A stretch of DNA of 55,830 nt, taken from the NCBI GenBank assembly GCA_022825665.1, contig JAJDWI010000023.1:1-55830 (forward strand), written 5' to 3'. Source of the stretch: Candidatus Poribacteria bacterium (GTDB lineage Bacteria > Poribacteria > WGA-4E > WGA-3G). This document shows, one piece after another, positions 24,540-33,330 of the stretch. The notes beneath the pieces are model-generated. The model saw only the letters and a list, made by a program, of their open reading frames with translations. It had not been told where the DNA came from and did no database searches. Positions within the stretch are counted from its first letter, which is position 1; every line of letters starts with the position of its first letter. The position numbers were made by a program, and so were the translations under genes.

Positions 24540-27500
24540 TTATATGTTGAGATCCACATTCAGGAAATCAGCGAGTTTAGCAGATTCATCTTGGAGTCGG
24601 ACATATCTGCTTGAGTCATGTGCTTCTCCATTTATCTGTGATGCTATAAATTCGTGTGGATAGTGAGTTTTCAAATATGCCATTCTGTATGATAACAAAG
24701 AGTATGTAACTGAATGGGATTTGAGGAAAGCATATCTTCCAACTGATTTCAGATGGTCAAATATCTTCTCAGCATCAATCTTGGTTATTTTATTTTCCAA
24801 TGCACCATCAATGAATTTTGATTGTTGTTGATTAATTATATCTTCTTTCTTTTTACCAAACGCTTCACGGAGAATATCTGCTTCTCCAAGCGTATATCCA
24901 GCCGTATCACATGCGATTTGCATTATCTGCTCCTGATATATACATAGACCGAAGGTAGATTTGAGAGCACTTTCAAGTGATGGATGTAAATATGCTATCG
25001 GTTGTCGTCCATTTTTCCTTTCAATGAACTGCTGCATTATTCCATTTCTTATGGGACCTGGACGATAGAGTGCTACAATTGCTGAAAACACTTCAAAATT
25101 ATCTGGTTTGAGCTGTGTAACAACATCATACATCTCAGGTGAAGTTTCGAGTTGGAATAAACCTGCTGTCAATCCCTCACTGATCAGTGAATAGGTCATA
25201 TTATCCTCAAGCGGTATGTCTTCGAGTGCTATCATGTGACCATGATTTTCGTGGATCCTTTTTAAGCAGTCCGCAATATCCGAGAAAGCTCTAACACCAA
25301 GTGTATCAAATTTATGGATGCCAATATTTTCAACAGTTTTTCCTTCAAACTGGGTAGCAACTTCACCATGTATATCCTTGAATAGCGGGGTGTATTCAGT
25401 AAGTTGTTCTTTTGATATTGCTATAGCAGAAGCATGACAGGATACGTGACGTTTCATACCTTCAAGCCCTTTACTTATTACAACTAAATCATTATATTCA
25501 TCCTGTCTCGCAAGTGCTTTAAATTCTGGTACTGTATCCATTATCTCATCTAAAGTGATACCCGGTAAAGGTGGTATAAGTTCAGTTAACTTATTAATGT
25601 TTTCATTAGGAACTTCAAGAGCACGACTGACATCCTTTATTGAAGATTTTGCACCGAATGTTGCAAAAGTAGCAATTTTACCCACAGAATCATGACCATA
25701 TTTGTTCATAAGGTAATTTATCATGTCGTCACGAGCGTTATCAGCTAAGTCTATATCAATGTCTGGTGGATTCAATTTATCAGGATTTATGAAACGGTCA
25801 AACATACATCCATGATCCATCGGATTAAAGTTGATGATATCAAGCGCGTAGCAGACAAGACTACTGGCAGCTGATCCACGTGCAGAAAGCAGATATCCTT
25901 GATTTATTGCATAGGCGACATAATCAGCGATAATTAAAAAATAGTCTGTATATCCTGTTTGTCTAATTACATTCAGTTCATATTCCAGTTGTTTACTTAT
26001 TGGTTCAGCAAGATGTCCACCTATTTTCTGTTTCAATCCATCATAGCATAACTTTTCTAAGTAACTATCTTGCGTAAAACCTTCAGGAACATCAAATTTG
26101 GGAATTACATTTCTGCCGTAATCCAGTATTAGATTACATCGGTTAGCAATTTCTGTGGTATTGAGTATAGTTTCAGGAGGAAAATCTTTGAAAGCATCCA
26201 GCATCTCATCAACATTCTTAAAATAGAAATGATTGTTGAATCGATTTCGATCGGGATCATTGACAGTCTTTTTTGACTTGATACATTGAAGAATGTCGTG
26301 CATACGGTGATCAGTCTTTTTCATGTAATGACAATCGTTAGTCCCAACAATATTCAGATTGAATTCATTTGCCAGATCAACCGCTTGTGGATATGTAGAT
26401 GACTCGTTTTCAAGATAGTGGTTTTGGACTTCAACATAAAGATTGTCCTCACCCATAATGTCTTTCAGTTGTAATAAATTACGAATTGCATCATCCCTTT
26501 GGTTAGAACTGATTAATTTTGGAATCAAGCCATTGATGCAACCAGTCAATGCGATTATACCACCGTGATATTCACGGAGTATTTCAAGGTCTATACTGGG
26601 TTTTCTATGAAACCCTTTTGTATATCCGAGTGATGTCAATTCTAAAAGATTGCGGTATCCAACCGCATCTTCTGCTAATAATGTTAGATGGTATAGCGTA
26701 TTATTGTTACTTTCTGTAGTGATATTTACCTCACATCCTACAATGGGGTTTACACCTGCTGATTTTGCAGTGTTGTAAAATTCCCATGCGCCAAACATGT
26801 TTGCATGGTCAGTGAGTGCAACCGCTGGAGAACTGTTTTCAACTGCCCACCCTACCATATCAGGAATTCGGCAGGTGCTATCCAATAAACTGTATTCACT
26901 ATGATTATGTAGGTGAACAAATTCTGAAGAGTTTGAGGAAGAAATAATGTCGTCTTGTCCAGGTGATGCGACACGATCTGTCTGTGTAGTTTGGTAAGAA
27001 GGTCTTTTTTTAGATTCTGGTCCAGTTGCCAAAATCGTTACAATTGCTTCATCCGTTTTTTCTGATTTTTCTTTATATATCATGCCGAAGATAGGTTGTG
27101 CTTGTTGTATATTATCCGAGATTACTTTCATAGCATCATCTAATTCAAACATTGTAAAGTCTGGTGGTGAACAGATATTTACTATCATTCCTACAGATTC
27201 CGCAAGGGTATTCTCTGCAAGGAGTGGAGAATTTATAGCCTTTTCAGCAGCGATTCTGGCACGGTTTTCTCCACTGGCTTTTCCAATTCCCATCTGAACT
27301 GTTCCTTGGTCTCGTAACATTTCTTCTATATCATTAAAATCAATATTAATTTCACCGCTTATAGTAAGAATATCAGTTATAGAATTGATGCCTTGGAGGA
27401 GTATTTCATTGCATTTTTGGAATGCTTCACTCATCTGTAATTCATTCTCAAATAAATCAAGGACTCGTTGATTTGGTATAACTATAAGTGCATCTGCACG

Positions 27501-28565
27501 AGGATGAGAAGTGTTTTGTAGTTCCTGTATGCCATGTTCTGCTTGTTCATTCCGGTGCAATCCTTCAGAATCAAAGGGACGTGTTACAAAACAGATTGTT
27601 AATGCCCCTTGTTCTCTTGCAAGAGATGCTATCAGAGGAGCTACAGATGTGCCTGTTCCTCCTCCCATTCCTGCGGTAATCATAACCAACTTTGCATCAG
27701 AAACTATAGTTCGGATTTGATCAATGTTTTCAGCAGTAGCTTTTTTGCCAAGTGCCAGACTGCCATCAGTTCCTGTGCCTTGCATAGTTTTTTTACCAAT
27801 TTGTACTGTTGTTACACCTTGACATGAACTGAGAGATTCACTATCTGTATCTATACAGTAATAGTCAAATTCTTTATTGCCTTCTCTAATCATATTCGTT
27901 ACAACCATACATCCGGCTCCCCCAACACCAATAATCTTTAATTTCGATTTATTATTATCTGATTGTGCTTTTATATTTGTCATAGCCTCTCCCTTTATAG
28001 GTTCTATTTCAAACTGTTTACGTAGAAGTGACCTGATTTCACTAAGTCTTGTCTTTACAGTACCAAGTGCTAAATTGAATTCCTCAGCAATTTCTTTGAT
28101 ACTGCATAAATCAAGGTAGTACATTTTTGCAATAGAACTTACTCGCTGTGGTAACTGATATACTGCCTCTTTTGCATCTGCATGGAGTCTTTCATCATGG
28201 AAACGTTGTTCAGCATCCTTATCAATCTGTTTAGCTAAATCTTCGTAATCCATAATTATTTCACTGTTCCGATGCAGATTAGATGCATAGTATCTATTAC
28301 AGGCGGTTATCGTAATACGTCGCAACCATGCACCAAAACTTTCTGCCTTTCGTAAACCGATGATGTTTTGCCAAACTGCCAACCAGATATCCATCATAAT
28401 TTCTTCTGCATCGCGCCTTTGTCTTGAATTATCCATTACAATTTGCCAAATCCGTGGACTATATCGCGCTACTAATTCAGTGAATGCCGCTTCATCACGA
28501 CATTGGACAAGATGTACCAGTTCTATGTCTGACAGGTTGTTTGGACTTACAAAATTGAAGTTCAT
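24540..28565 (-). CDS. Three-part fusion: ECF sigma factor, FtsZ GTPase, DNA polymerase III alpha (PHP and polymerase core)
   Basis: One uninterrupted 1341-codon frame. Residues about 1-185: ECF sigma, with region 2 (AFTELVARYSPRIWQIV; AEEIMMDIWLAVWQN) and region 4 helix-turn-helix (SIKEIAEEFNLALGTVKTRL). Residues about 205-515: FtsZ, with GVGGAG, tubulin signature GGGTGTS (301-307), the T7 loop NIDFND (407-412) and INSPLL. After a 30-residue linker, residues about 548-1341: DnaE, with PHP HLHNH (551-555), TDH, GCEV; polymerase motif ARGSAASS (895-902), the Asp cluster PDIDID (934-939) and KFD (1085-1087). It ends near the point equivalent to the SRQTLWLK..DECW..LPPDIN region of E. coli DnaE, so the helix-hairpin-helix, OB and tau-binding parts are missing. 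FtsZ's C-terminal peptide is also absent. An internal ATG at 27983 has its own ribosome binding site. Its role is unknown. Confidence 0.85.
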   Translation of the reverse strand: MNFNFVSPNNLSDIELVHLVQCRDEAAFTELVARYSPRIWQIVMDNSRQRRDAEEIMMDIWLAVWQNIIGLRKAESFGAWLRRITITACNRYYASNLHRNSEIIMDYEDLAKQIDKDAEQRFHDERLHADAKEAVYQLPQRVSSIAKMYYLDLCSIKEIAEEFNLALGTVKTRLSEIRSLLRKQFEIEPIKGEAMTNIKAQSDNNKSKLKIIGVGGAGCMVVTNMIREGNKEFDYYCIDTDSESLSSCQGVTTVQIGKKTMQGTGTDGSLALGKKATAENIDQIRTIVSDAKLVMITAGMGGGTGTSVAPLIASLAREQGALTICFVTRPFDSEGLHRNEQAEHGIQELQNTSHPRADALIVIPNQRVLDLFENELQMSEAFQKCNEILLQGINSITDILTISGEINIDFNDIEEMLRDQGTVQMGIGKASGENRARIAAEKAINSPLLAENTLAESVGMIVNICSPPDFTMFELDDAMKVISDNIQQAQPIFGMIYKEKSEKTDEAIVTILATGPESKKRPSYQTTQTDRVASPGQDDIISSSNSSEFVHLHNHSEYSLLDSTCRIPDMVGWAVENSSPAVALTDHANMFGAWEFYNTAKSAGVNPIVGCEVNITTESNNNTLYHLTLLAEDAVGYRNLLELTSLGYTKGFHRKPSIDLEILREYHGGIIALTGCINGLIPKLISSNQRDDAIRNLLQLKDIMGEDNLYVEVQNHYLENESSTYPQAVDLANEFNLNIVGTNDCHYMKKTDHRMHDILQCIKSKKTVNDPDRNRFNNHFYFKNVDEMLDAFKDFPPETILNTTEIANRCNLILDYGRNVIPKFDVPEGFTQDSYLEKLCYDGLKQKIGGHLAEPISKQLEYELNVIRQTGYTDYFLIIADYVAYAINQGYLLSARGSAASSLVCYALDIINFNPMDHGCMFDRFINPDKLNPPDIDIDLADNARDDMINYLMNKYGHDSVGKIATFATFGAKSSIKDVSRALEVPNENINKLTELIPPLPGITLDEIMDTVPEFKALARQDEYNDLVVISKGLEGMKRHVSCHASAIAISKEQLTEYTPLFKDIHGEVATQFEGKTVENIGIHKFDTLGVRAFSDIADCLKRIHENHGHMIALEDIPLEDNMTYSLISEGLTAGLFQLETSPEMYDVVTQLKPDNFEVFSAIVALYRPGPIRNGIMQQFIERKNGRQPIAYLHPSLESALKSTFGLCIYQEQIMQIACDTAGYTLGEADILREAFGKKKEDIINQQQSKFIDGALENKITKIDAEKIFDHLKSVGRYAFLKSHSVTYSLLSYRMAYLKTHYPHEFIASQINGEAHDSSRYVRLQDESAKLADFLNVDLNI
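27981..27993 (-). promoter_or_regulatory. Internal ribosome binding site and ATG at the sigma/FtsZ junction
   Basis: On the minus strand, GGGAGAGG (complement of 27986-27993) lies 2 bases before an in-frame ATG (27981-27983), which would begin MTNIKAQ at codon 195, 10-15 residues before the FtsZ fold. The shorter FtsZ-polymerase product could therefore be made independently of the sigma part. No comparable start exists at the FtsZ/polymerase junction. Confidence 0.5.
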
Positions 28566-28678
28566 AAATAGTTCCCATTTAGAATTTGGTTTAAAGAGGA
28601 AGATTATTATAGGGTTGGTTTAAAAAAATGAGAAAAAGTTATAGGGATTTTATTTCTCGGTTTATGTAGAATTAGGGG

Positions 28679-29791
28679 TTAATTTTTTCTTGAGGTTACA
28701 TCAAAACCAACGGCTGCAACAAGAATAATACCTTTGACAATATCCTGCCATGCTGGTCCCATACCTGCAAGACTCATTCCATTAGTAAGACTTTCCATGA
28801 CGAATGCACCTAAAATTGCGCCAAATACTGTCCCTCGTCCACCCATTAAACTTGCACCACCGATAACACAGGCTGCGATAGCATCTAATTCAAGCAATTT
28901 TCCTGCTCCAGGACCAGCACTACCGAGACGGGCTGTCATGACTATACCCGCAATTGACATTAATACACCCATAATAGCGAAAACACGTAATTTTATACTC
29001 CGCACATTAACTCCCGATAGATATGCTGCATCCTCATTACCACCAACAGCATATACATATCTACCGAATCGCGTTTGATTTGATGTAAAATGAAAAATAA
29101 AAGCCAATCCGAATAGAATACATGCTTGAATCGGAATACCGCTATATGCGTTCATTACAACAACGAATGCAATAAGACATCCCCAAGTAGCAATCATTTT
29201 TACTACAATTGGAAGATATGTCTTGTATGTACGGGGATGTTGTAAATGTATTAGTTGATTAAGTAATATATATCCACTGACCACGAGACCTACACACATG
29301 AGTATCCATCCAATAGTAGGTGGAAGATAGGCTGTTCCAATTGATTGCAACCAGTTGTCTGGTAAAGCAATTGTTTTGCCCTTAGTAAATGCTAACATTA
29401 AACCGCGATATACTAAAAAACCACCGAGGGTAACAATAAAAGCAGGAATACGTTGATATGCCACGAGATATCCGTGCAACATTCCAATGATAATTCCAAT
29501 ACTGAGAACAATAAAAAGTGTCAAGGCAATTGGCAATTTCCACCAAACGTGTAGGATCGCAGTTATTGCTCCCATCAAACCCGCGCCAAAACCTACTGAG
29601 AGGTCAATGTTCGCAGAAATGATGACAAATACCATGCCTATGGAAAGGATAGCAATTACAGCACCTTGACGAGAGAGGTTAAATAAATTACGATATGTGA
29701 GAAACTTGCCATTGGTGAGTATTGAGAAAATGATCCAGATACAGACGAGGGCAATTACCATCGCATACATCCGAAGATTCAGATGCTTCAT
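28679..29791 (-). CDS. xylH: Sugar ABC-transporter permease, xylose/ribose type
   Basis: A 370-residue, very hydrophobic membrane protein of the BPD_transp_2 family with about 10-12 transmembrane helices. Typical segments are VIISANIDLSVGFGAGL, RIPAFIVTLGGFLVYRG, GGNEDAAYLSGVNVRSIKL and ACVIGGASLMGGRGTVFGAILG, most like XylH of the xylose importer, although the sugar cannot be fixed from sequence. The partner ATPase and sugar-binding protein are not adjacent. It follows the TatD gene by 22 bp and lies upstream of the sigma-FtsZ-polymerase frame by 113 bp, all on the minus strand. Confidence 0.85.
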   Translation of the reverse strand: MKHLNLRMYAMVIALVCIWIIFSILTNGKFLTYRNLFNLSRQGAVIAILSIGMVFVIISANIDLSVGFGAGLMGAITAILHVWWKLPIALTLFIVLSIGIIIGMLHGYLVAYQRIPAFIVTLGGFLVYRGLMLAFTKGKTIALPDNWLQSIGTAYLPPTIGWILMCVGLVVSGYILLNQLIHLQHPRTYKTYLPIVVKMIATWGCLIAFVVVMNAYSGIPIQACILFGLAFIFHFTSNQTRFGRYVYAVGGNEDAAYLSGVNVRSIKLRVFAIMGVLMSIAGIVMTARLGSAGPGAGKLLELDAIAACVIGGASLMGGRGTVFGAILGAFVMESLTNGMSLAGMGPAWQDIVKGIILVAAVGFDVTSRKN

Positions 29792-29813
29792 ATTTGAGTG
29801 TGCTATCCTTTAG

Positions 29814-30578
29814 TTATTCAGTACCAAACAACGTTTTGAAATTATTTGTCGTAATTTCTCCAATTGTTTCTATGGAGGTATTGCGAAGTTCTGCGATTTT
29901 TTCTGCTACTGCCCGGACATAGGAGGGTTCATTACGTTTGCCACGACGGAATTGAGGTGTCAACCATGGGCAATCTGTCTCTATTAATAACCGATCTGAG
30001 GGTACTTTACTTGCAACTGCTTGCATTTCTTTTGCATTGGGATATGTGACTATCCCGCCAATTCCGATGTGAAAACCGATTTCAACACTTCTTTCCATGA
30101 GTTCAATATCACCGGTAAAACAGTGTAGGACACCTTGAATTTGTCCTTGTCGTGATTCCAAAATTGGGAAAATATCCTTATACGCGTCCCTATTATGGAT
30201 AACAATAGGCATATTCATCTCTTCTGCGAGATTTAATTGTTTTTCAAAAGCATCTTTTTGGACATCAGGTGGAGATAAGTTACGATAATAATCTAACCCA
30301 ATTTCACCGAGGGCAATCACTTTGGGGTGATTTAATAATTCACGAAATGTCTTCAATACATCAGGTGTCAGTTTCTTCGCATCATGTGGGTGCATGCCAA
30401 CGGTTGCATATAGGTTTTCGTGCTTGTCTGCAAGTTCAATCGCGCTAAGACTGGTTTCCAAATCAATTCCTATTATGAGGATTGTTTCAACTCCTGCATC
30501 CTGTGCCCGTTTTAGGACAGCGTCACGGTCTTTGTTATATTGAGACACTTGTAGATGTGTGTGTGAATCTATTAGCAT
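29814..30578 (-). CDS. tatD: TatD-family metal-dependent deoxyribonuclease
   Basis: A 254-residue TatD/YcfH hydrolase. Metal ligands are visible: His6 and His8 in DSHTHL, Glu92 in GEIGLDYYRN, His128 in VIHNRDA, His152 in LHCFTGD and Asp202 in ETDCPWL. Length matches the family, whose members are 3'-to-5' DNases and D-aminoacyl-tRNA-processing-like enzymes. It sits 16 bp after the SDR gene and 22 bp before the permease gene. Confidence 0.92.
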   Translation of the reverse strand: MLIDSHTHLQVSQYNKDRDAVLKRAQDAGVETILIIGIDLETSLSAIELADKHENLYATVGMHPHDAKKLTPDVLKTFRELLNHPKVIALGEIGLDYYRNLSPPDVQKDAFEKQLNLAEEMNMPIVIHNRDAYKDIFPILESRQGQIQGVLHCFTGDIELMERSVEIGFHIGIGGIVTYPNAKEMQAVASKVPSDRLLIETDCPWLTPQFRRGKRNEPSYVRAVAEKIAELRNTSIETIGEITTNNFKTLFGTE

Positions 30579-30594
30579 GGATTACTCTATGGAA

Positions 30595-31305
30595 CTACAT
30601 TAGAGGCGTTCGAATTACAGTCTCAAGTGTATGGGCACGGGGTGATTGCGATACAAGGAAAAGAATGAGATCTGCTACATCTTCCGGTTGTGTGAGATTT
30701 TCTATCACATCATCGGGATGATTGTCACGTCGCATCTTGGTATCAACCGGACCTGGGCATACAACAGATGCTTTTACACCATGCCGTCTGCCTTCGTTAT
30801 TTGTCGTTTCTGTAAACCCGATTACAGCAAATTTGGACGCACAATATGAACCACCGTTGACATGACCGTATTTACCTGAAACTGATGAGACATTCACGAT
30901 ATGACCATAATTCTTGTCATACATGTGGTTTAATACTGCTTGTGTACACAGAAATACACCTTTAAGGTTTACTGCCATAGTCAAATCCCAATCCTCTTCT
31001 CGTATCTTTTCGATTGGGTTATGTATTGCAACACCAGCATTGTTAACAAGGATGTCTACCTTGCCAAATGTCTCAATTGTTTGAGTTACTAATGTCTCAA
31101 CATCTGTTTTATATTGGACATCAGTTTTGACTGGTAATGCTCTTCTTCCGAGTTTTTCAATCTCTTTGGCAACGGATTCTATTTCAGTTTCTGTGCGTGC
31201 AGCAAGAACAACATCAGCACCCTCTTTGGCAAATGCTATGGCTGTTGCATGACCAATGCCGCGTCCTGCACCAGTGATAATTGCGATTCGGTTTTCAAGT
31301 TTCAA
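30595..31305 (-). CDS. Short-chain dehydrogenase/reductase, TTG start
   Basis: A 236-residue SDR, FabG-like. TGAGRGIG (residues 11-18) binds NAD(P), NNAG is at 88-91, and the catalytic Ser near 140, Tyr154 and Lys158 (SYCASK) are all present. CPGPVDTKM follows. The protein starts at TTG 31303-31305 with AGGAG (complement of 31312-31316) six bases upstream; no ATG fits. It reduces a ketone or oxidises an alcohol; the substrate is unknown. It is 57 bp downstream of the enolase-superfamily gene and is probably in the same operon. Confidence 0.9.
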   Translation of the reverse strand: MKLENRIAIITGAGRGIGHATAIAFAKEGADVVLAARTETEIESVAKEIEKLGRRALPVKTDVQYKTDVETLVTQTIETFGKVDILVNNAGVAIHNPIEKIREEDWDLTMAVNLKGVFLCTQAVLNHMYDKNYGHIVNVSSVSGKYGHVNGGSYCASKFAVIGFTETTNNEGRRHGVKASVVCPGPVDTKMRRDNHPDDVIENLTQPEDVADLILFLVSQSPRAHTLETVIRTPLM

Positions 31306-31362
31306 GTGTTACTCCTAAGATAGTGAGATAGCAATGAACATGTTCACTGTTTGAGATATAGT

Positions 31363-32448
31363 TTATGATATTTGAAACTGTGCTAATTTCTTCTTGTCAA
31401 ATAGAATGCCGTGACCTGGACGGTCTGGTGGAGAAAAGTGTCCATCTACAAGCGACAAAGTATCATTTAGCACAGGATCAAGTGAAGGAATATATTCAAC
31501 AAAAAGCGAATGGGGTACAGCTGCAGAGAGATGTACATGCAAGTCCATCAAAAAGTGTGGTGAAACAGACAAACCAAAGCATTCCGCAGTATGTGCAACC
31601 TTCATCCATTCAGATATTCCACCGACTCTTACAGCATCTGGTTGTAATATATCTGCTGCACCTTGAGCGATGTATTCCTTAAACACATACTTATTATATA
31701 TCGTCTCACCGATTGCAATGGGTATAGTGGTTTTCTCACGTAGCGTTACATGACTATCTACATCGTCTGCTTCTATAGGTTCTTCAAACCAAAATATATC
31801 TGCATCTTCAATACGACAAGCCAGTTGAATTGCTTCACGCGCATTCCATTTCATATTCGCATCAATCATCAGGTACGGTTCTTGTCCAATTGCTTTTCTC
31901 ACGGCAAATATGCGCGCCACATCTTCATGTAGACTTTCTCGTCCAACTTTAATCTTGATTCCTTTATAGCCTTGTCCCACATATTCCACTGATTGTCTAA
32001 CAAGTTCATCTTCTGTAAGATGTAGCCAACCTCCGTCAGTGTTATAAACTGGTACTGATGATCGCGCACCGCCAAGCAGTTGATAGAGTGGTAGTGCTGC
32101 ACGTTTTGCCATAAGGTCCCATAATGCAATATCTACGGCTGCCATACCTAATCCAACAATTCCTCCTCTTCCTATCCAGTGTGTCTCCATCCACATTCGA
32201 TTCCAGATATGGTCAATGTTGGATGCATCCTCTTCAAGTAAGATAGGAGTAAGATAGGCATCCGTAATCTGTTTGATTGCTTCTCCACCTTTACCGATGG
32301 TATAGGAAAAACCTGTACCGACTACACCATCTGCATCTTCAATTTCAATGTATGGAAACTCCATAGAGACAAATGCTTGAATAGCATCAGTTCGTTGTAC
32401 TTGTGGAGGTATATCGTATAACGACGTTCGGACAGATTTAATTTTCAT
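31363..32448 (-). CDS. Mandelate-racemase/muconate-lactonizing-type enzyme (enolase superfamily)
   Basis: A 361-residue enolase-superfamily enzyme. The catalytic set is complete: Lys165 and Lys167 (KIKVG), metal ligands Asp196 (MIDANMKW), Glu222 (FEEP) and Glu248 (IGETIYNK), and a His near 298 (SPHFLM). This pattern suits sugar-acid dehydratases or racemases that abstract a proton alpha to a carboxylate. It starts 12 bp after the upstream sugar-isomerase-like gene and precedes an SDR, a combination usual for acid-sugar catabolism. The specific substrate cannot be told. Confidence 0.9.
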   Translation of the reverse strand: MKIKSVRTSLYDIPPQVQRTDAIQAFVSMEFPYIEIEDADGVVGTGFSYTIGKGGEAIKQITDAYLTPILLEEDASNIDHIWNRMWMETHWIGRGGIVGLGMAAVDIALWDLMAKRAALPLYQLLGGARSSVPVYNTDGGWLHLTEDELVRQSVEYVGQGYKGIKIKVGRESLHEDVARIFAVRKAIGQEPYLMIDANMKWNAREAIQLACRIEDADIFWFEEPIEADDVDSHVTLREKTTIPIAIGETIYNKYVFKEYIAQGAADILQPDAVRVGGISEWMKVAHTAECFGLSVSPHFLMDLHVHLSAAVPHSLFVEYIPSLDPVLNDTLSLVDGHFSPPDRPGHGILFDKKKLAQFQIS

Positions 32449-32460
32449 ACTAAATGACCA

Positions 32461-33330
32461 TTACTTTAAGTTGTCAATCATTCCTTGTAATTTCTCAATG
32501 CAGATGCGCGATGCTTCCTCACCAGCTTCTGAAAACGCTTTTCCACCGGGTCTGTTGAGTAAGTCGTCATCAATTTTGAGAGTTGGTCTCCAATGTGTTT
32601 CAAGACATAGATGACCTTCATAGCCATCGTCTACGAAAGCCTGCAGCTGACCTTGCCAATCGATTACGCCATCACCTACAGGGACAGATTCCATTTCACC
32701 ACTATCAGGATTAGGTGCAGCATCTTTGAGATGTGCATGAATCATAGTCGGTTTCATCTGATTGTATGCATCTGGAAATGGTGTAATTCCATCCTTTGCG
32801 TGCGCTTCATTTGCTGGGTCCCATATACCGCGAATATTTGGTGAATCTATTTCTTCAATGAATTGTGCAGTGAGTTTCGCTGTGCTTAGGGATGTTGTAG
32901 ATTCATTTTCCATCCCAAGAATTATTCCTTCACCATCAATTATTTTCCGCGGTTCATCATAAGAGGAAATTATTTCGTCCCAACGTTCTACAGTCTTACC
33001 CGTATCCCAAAATACAAATGTTCGTATGAGATTAGTATTGAAGGCTTTAGCAGTCTGAATACATCCTTTTAGTATATCAAGATGTTCCTTCCGTTCCTGT
33101 GCGTTGTCCATATCGCACTTGAAGAACGGGGATGCAACACCGATTATTTCAATGTCAGTTCCATCAAGTAGACGTTTCATTTCGTCTATATCATCATTAG
33201 TAAGTTGATGTGGAAGTTTATCCCATACTGAACGGATTTCTATTGAATCCAGATTATATTCATTGACAAAATTAACAACGGTAGCAAAGTCTTGTGATAC
33301 TTCATCACCTATTACACCGATTTTAAACAT
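32461..33330 (-). CDS. Sugar phosphate isomerase/epimerase-like TIM-barrel protein
   Basis: A 289-residue protein of the AP-endonuclease-2 / xylose-isomerase-like TIM-barrel family. Likely metal ligands are Glu in GMENES, Asp in GIWDPANEAHAKDG, His in MIHAHLKDA and Glu in LCLETHW. It has AAGGAG before the ATG, and is the first gene of a minus-strand operon that continues with an enolase-superfamily enzyme, an SDR, TatD and a permease. Family members epimerise or isomerise sugars, inositols or sugar acids; substrate not assignable. Confidence 0.85.
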   Translation of the reverse strand: MFKIGVIGDEVSQDFATVVNFVNEYNLDSIEIRSVWDKLPHQLTNDDIDEMKRLLDGTDIEIIGVASPFFKCDMDNAQERKEHLDILKGCIQTAKAFNTNLIRTFVFWDTGKTVERWDEIISSYDEPRKIIDGEGIILGMENESTTSLSTAKLTAQFIEEIDSPNIRGIWDPANEAHAKDGITPFPDAYNQMKPTMIHAHLKDAAPNPDSGEMESVPVGDGVIDWQGQLQAFVDDGYEGHLCLETHWRPTLKIDDDLLNRPGGKAFSEAGEEASRICIEKLQGMIDNLK

